Assembly (NCBI GenBank): GCA_032719365.1
Contig: CM064871.1
Span: 70,660,383 to 70,724,382 of the forward strand
Source: Prinsepia uniflora
Taxonomy: Eukaryota; Streptophyta; Magnoliopsida; Rosales; Rosaceae
Direction: 5' to 3'
Length of the DNA stretch: 64,000 nt
Below are positions 22,551-35,011 of this stretch, piece after piece. The number at the start of each line of letters is the position of its first letter. Position 1 is the first letter of the stretch. A model generated the notes under the pieces. The model saw only the letters and a program-made list of their open reading frames with translations, was not told the DNA's origin and made no database searches. Position numbers and translations under genes: made by a program.

Positions 22551-25500
22551 TGACAGGACCCATCCCAATCCCCCCGGGATTAGTGCGGGATGACTCTGCT
22601 CCCGTCTGACACAAAGTGTCAGACAAGGGATATTTCCGACCTTTGCCCTCCCGGGCTATCAGAGTACGCCAGGATCCGGAGGAGGTATGTGATATCTCGG
22701 TCACTGCTACAGTCCATATCCGATGTCAACCTGAAGGGCAGTCAAAACATTAAAAGCTGTGAGTGGACAAAACAAGAGTTTATAAAAACATTTTAACGAG
22801 AAGACATTTGTACCCTTCACTAAAAAGCATGCATGCATTCGAAAACCGTTTAACCAAAGAAACCATATATGGGAACTAAGCCCAAAACCATAATGAAATA
22901 ACCATCATGAAAACGACCATACGGGCCACTGCCCAACTCCATAAGGGACTCGGCCCAAATCATAAGAAACCAACCATAAGGGCTACTGCCCAAAACCTGT
23001 GTAAACACACATCATATATCATATATAGCATACCTCACATATACATATAATTCACACAACCAATCTTGTCACGGTTTCCAAAGCTACGCGCGTGCTACCC
23101 AGGTCTCAATACGAGTCTTCTCAAAGTCAAGATCAATGTTCGCAGACCACTGACCCTACCCGAGGTAATAGTAATCATAGCCTTCCTGAGAGTAAGGAAC
23201 CCAACTGGGGGGTGACTCCACTCAGTCGATGCTCCGTGACTACTCCGGGGTCAACCCAGGCCAACGACCCTCCCCGGATGAGATAATAGAAGTAAAGGAA
23301 GGTATATGAATACATATATATACATAACATAAACATTCACGCTTGGTTCCCTTGAACCGTCATGATCCATAACATTCATTAACCAGGGTCCATGCTGGTT
23401 CCCATAAACCGTCATGTACCATAATGACCTGAAAAGGGTTCATGCTGGTTCTCATAAACCTTCATGAACCACAATAACCTTTCCAAAGTTCATGCCGGTT
23501 CCCATAAACCGTCATGAACTTGGAAATCCATATAGGGTCACTGACTCGAAATCATCAGTGTAAAACAACTGGGTCTTGTGCTCGAACATATGACATCAGC
23601 TGGGCATCGTGCCCGATATCTAAGGGTCAGTCACGACTCCGATCATAGTGATGCGTGCAACCATCCATCCAGGACCGCTCTCAATCCTGGTATGTCGCCG
23701 TGAACGAATCAACCGACGCGACCACCACAAGATCATGGTGCACTCATCACCGATCTCTATCCTGAACCGTCAGCACTCCGAAGTCGAGCCTCCTCAGGCT
23801 GCCCGACCACGAATCGTGCATCGTGACCTCTCCAGAAGGAACACATCCTAATCCGGAGGAGAACGTCGTATCGTCGATCGCCGTGCACATAGCACCCGTC
23901 GCGACCACGATTTAGACCCGAAGGTCGTAAATAGTGTCATATGCCCGAGAAAAAACCAAATAGGTCTCATACCCGAGTTTATCCAATTGAAATCCAAAAC
24001 CATTTCATTTAGACCAATAAAGACATACAGACCCGTATAGGCACTGTATAGGGCCGAAACCTCGAAATACGTGCCTATACGTAACCACACATCAAAATGC
24101 ACTCATGGCATCACAAAAAAGTATTAAAAACATATAATAAACATTTATACATGCACCAATTTAGAAAACAAGGTCCACTCACAGACCGTCCGAGCTGCCG
24201 CCTCGATTTGCGTGCCATACGGCTCCCCGAGCCGATCACTGTCACCGGGACTCCCAAACCTATCCAAATTTTAATACAAGGTTACTAACTACTTAATTAA
24301 CCTCCTATCAAAGCCCCGTAATTTTTCCGAACTTTTAACTATTTTTAAACTGACCCTAAACCTTCCGATGCCCCGAAACATATCGAGATGGTGTCCGATC
24401 GACACGAAACCAGTCCCAAAATGTTTGTTACATCGAATAGAAGATTTCCCGTGTTGAACACTTTCCCAAATTATGGACCACACGTCCTCACGAGCTCCTA
24501 GAAGGCCCTGGTTACTGTTCATCGCCATCAACCTCAGGAAAACCGGTTTGAACCGGTCCGGGTACTGTGCTGAACCGGCGGAACCGGTTCAGTGCTCCTC
24601 CTCCCTCATTTTCGGTCCGTTTGCTCCCATTTGGATTCCTAAATTCCTATTTTCTCATTTCCTATCTAACCCAATTAACAAAACCGACCAAAACTTCCTA
24701 AATCGATCCCTAAAAATCACCTCCCCACGGCCTCTGTTTTTCCCGGCCACCCTCCAGCCTTCCTCCTCCGTGAACCACCCTCCAAACCATCCTAAAATGT
24801 CCCTAGCAACCTAATAACCACTTCCTAATCGTCCAAAACAACTACAACATTAAAATCGAATTAAAAGGGAGAAAATAGGTAACCGGGTTACCTGTTCGGG
24901 TTTGGGCCTCGGCCGTGCACGGTGACGCCATCCTGGCCGGCCACCACGTCCTCACCATCCTCACTTCACTCTGTCCTCAGTCCTAGCCGCATGGGAGGGG
25001 TTGGATGGGTTTTGGATGGTTGGGTGAGATCGGGTAGTAGGGAGAAAAACAAAGGAAATGAAGATGATCGATGCAAATGGAAGGTGAGATGCATGAATAT
25101 GTTTGGCTGGGCAATGGATGGGTGACACTTGTCACTCATCCATTGGGCCTCCATAAATATCTGGGCCCCACAAAAGTCCAAAAGTTAACTCGTTTCGTAA
25201 TTCGTGCAATAGTGCACTTGAACTTCCGTGAACCGTAACTTCGCCGTCGAACGTCCGAATTCGACGTGCCACCTGTCTATGGATTCGTATCGTCCTTATC
25301 TACGTAACGGTATTCGTCCCTCGGCCATCGGACCTCCCGGTTAAAAAGTCAACATTTGACCCTATTTAACCAAAATTACCAAAATGCCCCTAAACTTCCG
25401 AATGTCATAACTTCCTCCTCGAATGTCGGAATTGAACGTGCCACCTGTCTATGAACTCGTGACGTCACGAACTACGTCATAGTCATCGGTAAAAGCCCGT

Positions 25501-25657
25501 TTGACCACCCGATTGAAAAGTCAACATTTTGCCACCATCAGGGGCAAACCGGTCATTTCGTATCGTTCGTCCGATTTAGCCTAACTAATCACCGATTAAC
25601 CTCACTAATCGTGATTAGTCACTAATCTAATCTAGGAATTTGGGACGGGTCATTACA
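22551..25657 (-). mobile_element. Solo LTR C (D-family)
   Basis: 3107 bp with exact target duplication TCAAG (22546-22550 and 25658-25662). On the + strand it begins TGACAGGACCCATCCC and ends GGGTCATTACA. There is no interior, so it arose by recombination between two LTRs of a former element. It shares the hairpin (22605-22627), CTGTGAGTGGAC (22757-22768) with GTCCACTCACAG (24173-24184), and the GGTTCCCATAAACCGTCATG minisatellite (about 23341-23520) with D and J. Confidence 0.93.
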
Positions 25658-25662
25658 TCAAG

Positions 25663-25759
25663 TTTCTAAGAAATGATCAAGGAGGAGAATTCTCTTCAAG
25701 AGAGTTCACTGAATTCTGCGATGAAAAAAAATAAGATGACAACTAACTACAACCTATAC
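25663..25759 (+). pseudogene. pol: Ty1/copia integrase core fragment (relic piece 3)
   Basis: The bases 3' of the TCAAG duplication encode IKFLRNDQGGEFSSREF, the second catalytic aspartate region of the copia integrase, then a QLTTTYT-like stretch. The frame is shifted once near 25725. About 30 codons normally found before the next piece (44982) are absent, so some host sequence was lost when or after F inserted. Confidence 0.8.
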
Positions 25760-28575
25760 TAACACGACCCATCCCGATCTCCTAAGGACCACAAGAGGAT
25801 GCGCCTTGCTCCCGTCTGACACAACCCCAGAAAATGACCAAAATACCCTTAACGGGTTAAATAATTCACAGTATACAGTTTTAACATAAATAAATCCGAG
25901 AACGGGTCCAATCGTGCCATACAAGGGATAGAGAGCACTACAAAAAAACACGAGCACAAATAACAGTTTTACAAAATGGTGCTTGACCTACCCAACCAAG
26001 GTATCAGGTACGCAACAGTAAAATTACTATATCTCAGTCTCGAGATCTACCTCTACCTCTAGGCCACGTCTTGGAAGGGCAAGAAAACAATGAAAGTGTG
26101 AGTAGGCAAAAAATAAAGGATACTTCAAAACCTTTCATAATACATAGTAAAAATACTGTTTTACCCCTCTGTTTTCAAATCATGCATGCATTTACGTCAA
26201 AACATATATATATATAGTAAAAACTGAAACACATCGCATATCGTCAATCATACATCATATCATCACACACAATAATATAATAATAATGCATCCACCATAA
26301 TCGTATTGCACTATATATCCTAACCCTGACATCCCAGATGTCTAACGTCTCAGACGTCTAATAAGGTCACGGTCCTAAGGCTACGCGTGTCGCACGGGGT
26401 CTCAATCCCGAGTCCTATCCCCGAATCCAGTTTGGGGGTACGACATCCCAGATGTCTGATGTCCCAGATGTCTAATCATAGCAATCTTGCTTCTGAGCCA
26501 CCATATGGTCTGGTCCCATAGCATGACCCCTTGTGTGCAATGCATCATGACCACTCTAGGGTACCAATAACTGGAGGAGACAGTAATCTATATGGTCAAT
26601 ATATACAGTGCAATAGTATGAACCTGTGACATCCCTGTACGACTCCACGAACCGGTAGTATAACCACCAGATGGGTCTCATGCCCAACACAATGTAATAC
26701 ATATATACATCATCCATAAACGAGACCCAACATAATCCACACATAATCACATAATAGTATAAGGAAAACAATTATGCATGCAATCAGTTTAGAAACCAAA
26801 AGACCCACTCACAGTATTGTCATGCTGCTTAATCAACGTCTAAACATGTCTTGAAGCTATATGTGACAACTCGTCCCTAATTATCGGGATTAATTAAGAA
26901 TTAATGACGGATTAGCGAGACTAATCGAGGATTAGACGAAGATTAGCTGACGTTCGGGCGAAATGGCGATTTTGCCCTTGGAATGGGTAAATCGTTGACT
27001 TTTCGTACAGGTGGTCAAATGGACTTTGGCCGATGACTGTAATGTAGTTTGGGACGTCATGAGTTCATAGACAGGTGGCACGCTCAGTTCGAGGCGATTT
27101 TGGTAATTTGGTTAAATAGGAGCCAATAGTTGACTTTTGACCCGAGAGGTCCAATGGCCAAGGGAAAAAGACCGTTACGTAGATCGGGACGATACAAATC
27201 CATAGACTGGCGGCACGTCGAATTCGGACGTTCGACGGGAGAGTTACAGTTCACAGAAGTCCGAAGGTACTATTGCACAAATTACGAAACGGATACTTTT
27301 TGGAATTATGTGGGCCCAGATAATTGTCCCAAGGCCCAATGGATGAGTGACAAGTGTCACCCATCCACTGGACACAATTTTACATTAATGCATATCCCTT
27401 CCCTTCATTTTCATTCGATCATCTTCTTTGTTTCAACCAAACCTGATCTCACTACCCATCCCCTTTACCTTGTCGATCGACCATGAGCCAGAGGCCCTGA
27501 GAGGGACAGACAGAGGAGGCAGATGGTGGCTGGGGGCTATCTGGACCGTCGTGCGCGGAGGTGATGGCCAGGAAACGACCGATTACCCGGTTAAGCCCAA
27601 ATTCCCTTTTATGTCGATTTTTACATTATGGTTGATTTTGGATGATTGGGGGATGATTAGTAGGTTGCTAGGAAGGTTCTAAGTAGGTTTTGGATGGTGG
27701 TTTTGGACTGAGCAGCCCTGGGTGAAATCGGGCAAGCTTGAACCGTGAGGAAGAAAATGAACCGTGGACTTTTTAGGGGTTTTAGATAGATTTGGTTGCA
27801 TAAACTAGTTCCTAGGATTGAATTAAGGAGATTAGGATTGAAAAGGAAGGAATTAGACGAAAAATATGGAAAATATAGGGCTGGACCGGTCACGCCGGTC
27901 CAGTTACAGGCCCTGAACCTAACCAGCCGGTCTGGACCGGTCTGTAGGAAGAAGAAGCTGAACAGTGCTGAGCGCGTAAGGTCCACGCGCAGGCTAATCC
28001 TTGGGCTCGTGATGTCGTGTGGTAGGGTTTTTGGGGAAGTGTCCAACATGTCAAATCATCTATTCGATGTAACGAACATTTTGGGACTTGTTTCACGTCA
28101 ATCAGACATCATTTCGATATAATTCGGGACGTCTGAAGGTTTAGGTTTGCATTCAAAAATAGTTAGAAATTTAGGAAAATTACGGGACTTTAGTGAGGGG
28201 TTATTTAAGTAGTTAGTAACCCTCTAAATTAATTTGGACACGTTCAAAAATCCCGGAGGTGACGATTGACCTGGGAGACGCTTATGACACGCGTATCGAG
28301 GCACAGCTTCAGACGGTCTGTAAGTGGACTTGTTTTATGAATTCGATGCATGCATAAATTTTTATAAATGTTTTAAATACATGTTTTGTGATGCCATGAG
28401 TGCATTTGATTGTGGTAACTTAGGATCGACATATTTGCACGTTTTTCGAGGTTTTCGGCTTTATGTCGTACCTTTGCGTACTACATTTTTAATGATGATT
28501 CAATGAACGGATTTTGAATTTGGAAATATGAAATCGGGTACGAGACCCATTTGATTTACGAACTCTCAGACTTGG

Positions 28576-31500
28576 TGTAACGACCCGTCCTGAATTCCTA
28601 GATTAACCGTCCTGAATTCCTAGATTAGACTAGTGACTAATCACGATTAGTGAGGTTAATTGGTGATTAGTTGGGCGAAATCGGACGAACGATGAAAAAT
28701 GACCGTTTTGCCCCTAGGCATGGGCAAAATGTTGACTTTTCATTCGGGCGGTCAAATGGACTTTGATCAATGACCGTGACGTAGTTTAGGACGTCACGAG
28801 TTCATAGACAGGTGGCACGTTCAATTCCGACGTTCGAGGAGGAAGTTATGACGTTCGGAAGTTAATGGGCATTTTGGTGATTTTAGTTAAATGGGGTCAA
28901 ATGTTGACTTTTTGACCGAGAGGTCCAATGGCCGAGGGCCAAGGACCGTTACGTAGATCGGGACGATACGAATCCATAGACAGGCGGCACGCTGAAATCG
29001 GACTTCGAACGAGAGAGTTATAGGTCACCGAAGTTCGATTTCACTATGCACGTACTTCGAGACGGGGCTAAGTTGGCAAATTCTGATTGGCCAGGTATTT
29101 TGAGTGGGTCCCATGGATGAGTGACAAGTTTCACTCATCCTATTGGACAAACCCCTAAAATGTGGATCTCACTTAATTAAATAATATTAATTAATTAATT
29201 TTATAATCTAATCTATCCTACAATTAATCCTAGCCCTCCATCCCTTTTAATCTTTAAATCCTCACCATCCATTTAATCTTCTCTTCCCTCATCAGATTTA
29301 ATCAATCCTCTCTTATCCTTCACGACACCAAAAACCATTTTTCTTCATTTTCCCTCAAAAACCCGAAACCCCCCTTATGCACCATTTCTTCTTTTTCTTC
29401 AAACACACACCCCACATCTCACCACCATGAACCTGTATTCCGTGTGTAACCGTGAGGGAGGAATGAGAGACCGTGACGGTGAGACACGGCGGAGGACGGC
29501 GGAGAAAGGCCACGGCAAAGGTAACCCGAGACCTTTCCATGGTGTTTCAAGTTTCATTTTGTGTTCTAGACGTTAGAGGCTGTGTTGGTTGATGGGGTGA
29601 CGTCGATTGGGTCTGTAGGGAGGTCTAGGGATGGTTGTGGACAGCAGGAGGTAGCTGAGCCACCGTGGGGAGCGACGGGAAAACAGAGCCGTGGGGTTCT
29701 TTGTACATGAATGGGTTTTTACACGGTTTTACCTAGCCTTGATAATTAGAAATGATAGGGTTTGATGTAGGAAGGTATTAGGATCAAAAGGGAATGAAAT
29801 GGACCTAAAATCTACCCTGAACCGGTCCAAAAACAGTTACGGTGAACAATACCTGTGAACAGTACCCGATTCACCTGAGCTTAAAGATGATGAATAGTGT
29901 TCTGAGCCTTCTAGGGCGCGTGGGCCATAATTTTGGGAATTGTTCAACACGTGAAATCTTTATTCGATGTAACGAACATTTTGGGACTGGTATCGTGTCA
30001 ATCGGATATCGTTTCGATAGGTTTCAGGCTGTCCGAAGGTTTAGGGACGGTTTAAAAATAGTTAAAAGTTTGAGAAAATTACGAGGCTTTGGTAGGAGGT
30101 TAATAAGGTAGTTAGTAACCTTCTATTACGATTTGGAAAAATTCGGGAGTTCCGGAGACGGTGATTGGCTCGGGAGAGCCGTATGGTACGCAAATCGAGA
30201 CGACAGCTCGGACGGTCTGTGAGTGGACCTTATTTTCTAAATTGGTGCATGCATAAATGTTTATTATATCTTTTAAATACTTATTTGTGATGCCATGAGT
30301 TCATTTGGATGTGTGGTTACGTATAGGCACGTATTTCGAGGTTTCGGCCTTATACGGTGCCTATACGGGTCTGTATATCTTTACTGGTCTAAATGAAATG
30401 GTTTTAGATTTCCAAAAGGATAAACTCGGGTATAAGATCCATTTGGTTTTATCTCGGGCATATGATGCTATTTACGACCTTCGGGTCTAAATCGTGGTCG
30501 CGGCGGGTGCTATGTGTACGACGATCGACGATACGACGCTCGCCTCCGGATTGGGATGTGTTCCTTCCGGAGAGGTCACGATGCACGATTCGTGGTCGGG
30601 CAGCCTGGGGAGGCTCGACTTTGGAGTGCTGATGGTTCAGGATATCGATCGGTGATGAGTGCACCATGATCTTGTCGTGGTTGGGTCGGTTGATAGGTTC
30701 ACGGCGACATACCAGGATTGAGGGCGGTCCTGGATGGATGGTTGCACGCATCACTATGATCGGAGTTGTGACTGACCCTTAGATATCGGGCACGGTGCCT
30801 AGTTGAGTCATATGTTCGTGCACGAGACCTAGTTGTTTTACACTGATGATTTCGGGTCAGGGACCCTAGATGGATTTACAAGTTAATGGCGGTTTATAGG
30901 AACCGGCACGAACTCTGGAAAGGTCATTATGGTTCATGACGGTTTACGGGAACCGGCATGAACCCTGGTTGATGGATGTTATGGATCATGACGGTTCAGG
31001 GGAACCGGGCATGAATATTTATGTTATGTATATATATAAGTTCATATGCCTTCTTTTACTTGTTCTATTATCTCCTCCGGGGAGGGTCGTTGGCCTGGGT
31101 GGACCCCGGAGTAGTCACGGAGCACCGACTGAGTGGAGTCACCCCCCCAGTTGGGTTCCTTACTCTCAGGAAGGCTATGAATACTATTACCTCGGGTAGG
31201 GTTAGTGGTCTGCGGACATTGATCTTGACTTTGAGAAGACTCGGATTGAGACCTGGGTAGCACACGCTTAGCTTTGGAAACCGTGACAAGATTGGTTGTG
31301 CGAATTATATGTATATGTGATGTATGCTATATATGATATATGATGTGTGTTTACACAGGTTTTGGGCAGTGGCCCGTATGGTTGGTTTCTTATGATTTGG
31401 GCAGTGGCCCTTATGGTCGTTTTCATCATGGTTCTTTAAATCTTGGTTTTGGGCTTAGTTCCCACCTATGGTTTTTCTGGATAAATGGTTTTCGAATGCA

Positions 31501-31782
31501 TGCATGCTTTTTAGTGAAGGATACAAATGTCTTCTTATGAAATGTTTTTATAAACTCTTGTTTTGTCCACTCACAGCTTTTAATGTTATGACTGCCCTTC
31601 AGGTTGACATCAGATGTGGAATGTAGTAGAGACCAAGATATCACATGCCTCCTCCGGATCCTGGCGTACTCTGATAGCCCAGGAGGGCAAAGGTCGGAAT
31701 TATTCCTTGTCTGACACTTCGTGTCAGACGGGAGCAGGGTCATCCCGCATTAATCCTGAGGGGATTGGGATGGGTCCTGTTA
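28576..31782 (+). repeat. 5' LTR of element D
   Basis: 3207 bp from TGTAACGACCCGTCC to GGGTCCTGTTA (canonical C changed to T in the last bases). An extra 22-bp tandem copy near the start (about 28583-28627) is absent from the 3' LTR. Other landmarks are CTGTGAGTGGAC at 30217-30228 with its exact complement at 31565-31576, a three-unit minisatellite at about 30885-31015, and a perfect hairpin at about 31709-31731. Confidence 0.92.
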
Positions 31783-31785
31783 GCG

Positions 31786-31797
31786 TGGTATCAGAGC
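31786..31797 (+). other. Primer binding site (initiator tRNA-Met) of element D
   Basis: TGGTATCAGAGC, three bases after the 5' LTR end. Confidence 0.9.
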
Positions 31798-34700
31798 AGG
31801 GTTGCTCATGTTACTCTGAATTCCAGAGCGTATTTTGCGCGTTACTCCGTACGTAGGTCGAGGATGTGATATCTCAATGGGCTACAGTTCGTGGTCAACC
31901 TGACAGTTGGGGTGCTGGTACGATAGTTAGTAGGATTGAATCGTGGATTGTTTTGGTTCGGCATTTGATGCGGGGGTTGCCATAGTTCTGTCGGGGTTGA
32001 CAGTGTGGAGCCCTGCGAATGGTGAACGTAGTATTATGTTAGAGTTTTGGATCGTGAGACGGTTAGTTGGGATCGTCTTCACGATGTCGTAGGATCGGTT
32101 CTGACGACTGGTTTGGAGTTGTGACTATCCGATGATCGGATTGGTTGAGTTAGATGGATTTACTGCTGGGAGCAGTCGGGTTATGGATTACATTGCTGCT
32201 GGCGGTTAGCAGTCGAATTCGGGGAACTCTGGTTGAACTTATAGCAGTTGGCAGCCAGATTCGAGGAATCCTGGTTGGACTTACGGTAGGATTGGATTGA
32301 AATATTTGCGATGTCGGGACCGCAGACTCGATCAGATTATTGATTTTACTGCTTTTCGCAGTTGGGTTCAGAGTGACCCTAGGGCTTGATTGTGGAACCC
32401 TACCTTAGGTGTATGGTTCGGGAATGTGAGTTGACGAGTGATTTGACTTGGACGACTATTCGGATTTGGATTCCTTAGTCGGTCTAGTCATGTCAGCTTG
32501 TGTTGGGACTGCACTTCGCAGTCGGGGTTGTACTTATTAGTTAGACCTAATTGGTTGTCGTGCTACTTTAGTTGTGATGGATTGTTTGTGCAACTAAGGT
32601 CATGGACGACCTGGTAGACGACATCGGTTGAGTCGAGTTACGACTAGTTAGAGTGTGGTTGGACAGGTTACCAGGGTTGGTACTTGTCGATGGAATCCCG
32701 GAGTGGGGATACAGAGTAGTTGGTACGAGCGGTTGATTCCGTTGGATGCGGAGTCTAGATTGCGATGTCTGGTGGATTGGTCTGCACGAGTTGAGGCAAG
32801 CGCTACTACCTAGTGTAGTCGTAGTTATGGTTGTTGGGAATCGGGGACGTTCGAGGAACGTTTCCTTTTCTCGTGTGAGATGTCAGGGTGACTGTACCCA
32901 GAGTTGTCGGGTACGAGGGAGGTAGAGTTCTCCTATTCGAGCAGAGGTACGGGGTCGTCGCTCGGTATGAGCGGAGATCCGGGGTTGTCAGATTTGCAAC
33001 TGGTGTGTCGGTGCTGATACTGATACTGGTGTTAGTATGCTGCTACTAGTGTGGATGCCTGTGTGCTGATACTAGTGCAGGTGATAATGCGTTGGTGCTG
33101 GTACTGGCGTTGGTGCTGGTGCCGGTGATTGTGATGACGGTAAGTCGCGAGGATAGGACTCCATCGAGATACATATATGTTCGGTATCTGTGGTTCGGGA
33201 GTGGATCACAGATAGAGTTAGATTGGTTAATGGACATGTGGTTGATGTCCGAGGGTGTTGGTTCCGATATGGTTGGAATTTCGAAATCGCGAGAGGTTGC
33301 GATTGAGGTGACGAGTGGAATGCGGGTTTTCCGCTTTGGTAATGAGTATTTCGAAGTCATTTTAGGTGACTTCTCAGGTTCTACCGTGGTAGATGACGAT
33401 AGATGACGGTAGATGACGGTAGATGATGGTAGTGTCACCAGTACATTGGTCGTGTATTGGTTGGTGGACTCGGATTTATCTTGGATCATCCTTGATTTTC
33501 CTCGGTGGAATGACAAGGATCGATACGAGGAAAGTGGAGAGAACCCACAGTCTCGGTGTGTTTCATCGTTGACTGATCTGTTAGATATGGGAAATGGTTG
33601 AGGACTTTGGACGTCGTAACGATTCTCGATTGTGACGTCTATGGTCGGGTGACGTAGTGATGGATCTAGATCGTGATGGGACTGAACTTCTTTTCGAGGT
33701 AAATCCCATATGATATATTACTCAGGTGAATAGGTGTCTGACGAGGTCAGATTTTGTCAGACATAGTACTAGATGTGTTGATATTGGGATTGGCTTCCCT
33801 ATGAAGTCAAGAAAAGGTATTGAGGTAATTGTTTAAACGGGTAACCGATAGGTTCGGTTTGATGCGTCTCAGTAGACGAGAACGAAATTTCGGGTTTTGG
33901 AATCAAATTTCTGGATGACGATTCAGGATTTGATATTGGAACTTGAAAGAGGATTTCTAGATTTGGGTTTTGGAATCGGATTCTGGGTGACGATTCATGA
34001 TTTGGTTCTAGAGCTTGACTGTGGATTTTCTTTTATGGATTTGGGTTCGGAATGGTTATTCCAAATGCTAGCTTACGGAATGATGATTTCGGATTCGGAT
34101 TTGGACATGGTTATGGATTTGATTTCTGAGTTTTGGATTTGGGATTTCTTACGAAATTACAGATTCGGATTCGGATTTGGAAATAGATAATGGGTTGGAG
34201 TTTCGATTTGTCTAATACTGGATTGGACATATGAACTCCATTATAGAAACATGATTGGCTACAACCTAGGAGGTTGTAGGCTGAATGGTGAGTAGATGTA
34301 CGTACCTTGTACGTTGTTCAAGGTACAATACTAGGCAGGCTAGTGGTGCCTGGTGACGGCGTATAGATTATGCCAGTGATACGTTGGTGAGCGTGTTGGT
34401 AGTCGGCTTAGTTCCGATACCATTAGATTAGTTGAAGTCATGAACTGGACATTAGATACTGTGCATTGGGTCATGGTATTTCTGATGGGTCTAGTTACAC
34501 ACAGGTCGAGTGAGATGTTGGTAAGCGTTACTCAGGTTGAGTGAATTGGTGGTTAGTATAACCACAAGTGAGAATAGTGTCAGTTTTCGACTGACGACTG
34601 TCAAGTGGTGACAGTTTATCGAAGGTGTCAACGTGGATCGTTGTGTGAGGTCTGATGACTCCCAGTGGGAGCAGACGCCATGATAGATTGGTGATTGAGA

Positions 34701-34913
34701 AAGGAACTGTCTAGTTGTTGTGTCAATGAAACGGTAGATTTGACAAGTGGTGTCAATTCGGACCGTATGGCTACTGTTATTCGACATGGTTGCAGACGAG
34801 TGTTAGTGGTACGTCTGGTTGCAGACGAGTTTTATGTTGACTAGTGGGTGTACTAGCGTACACGTGTTGTGAGGTTAAGATTGATTTCCACGAGGTGGAT
34901 GTGGAATCAGGAT
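31798..34913 (+). other. Non-coding interior of element D
   Basis: No gag or pol similarity in any frame. The longest open frame (33046-33516, - strand) is repetitive in sequence and unlike any known family. A GT-rich simple stretch (about 33000-33130) and the GCTAGCTTACGGAAT ... GGATTCGGATT block (about 34066-34185) match parts of the element A interior. Near 33390-33425 the unit AGATGACGGT is repeated three to four times. Confidence 0.78.
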
Positions 34914-35011
34914 AGTTGGAGTTTCGAGAGCAAAACTAATTAAGGAGGGAAGAACGGTTGGAATTAAGTCGGTTGGAATTTCGAGGACGAAATTAATTAA
35001 GGAGAGAAGGT
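34914..35011 (+). repeat. Duplicated polypurine-tract block of element D
   Basis: Two similar 39-bp blocks (about 34914-34952 and 34972-35010), each running TTGGA-TTTCGAG ... AATTAAGGAG-GAAG, lie in tandem before the 3' LTR. Only the second abuts the LTR and is placed to prime plus-strand DNA. Confidence 0.8.

Noticed and set aside
33046..33516. 156-codon - strand frame in the D interior
   Set aside because: Ser/Thr-rich product from a GT-rich simple stretch. No family resemblance, and not kept in the related interior of A.
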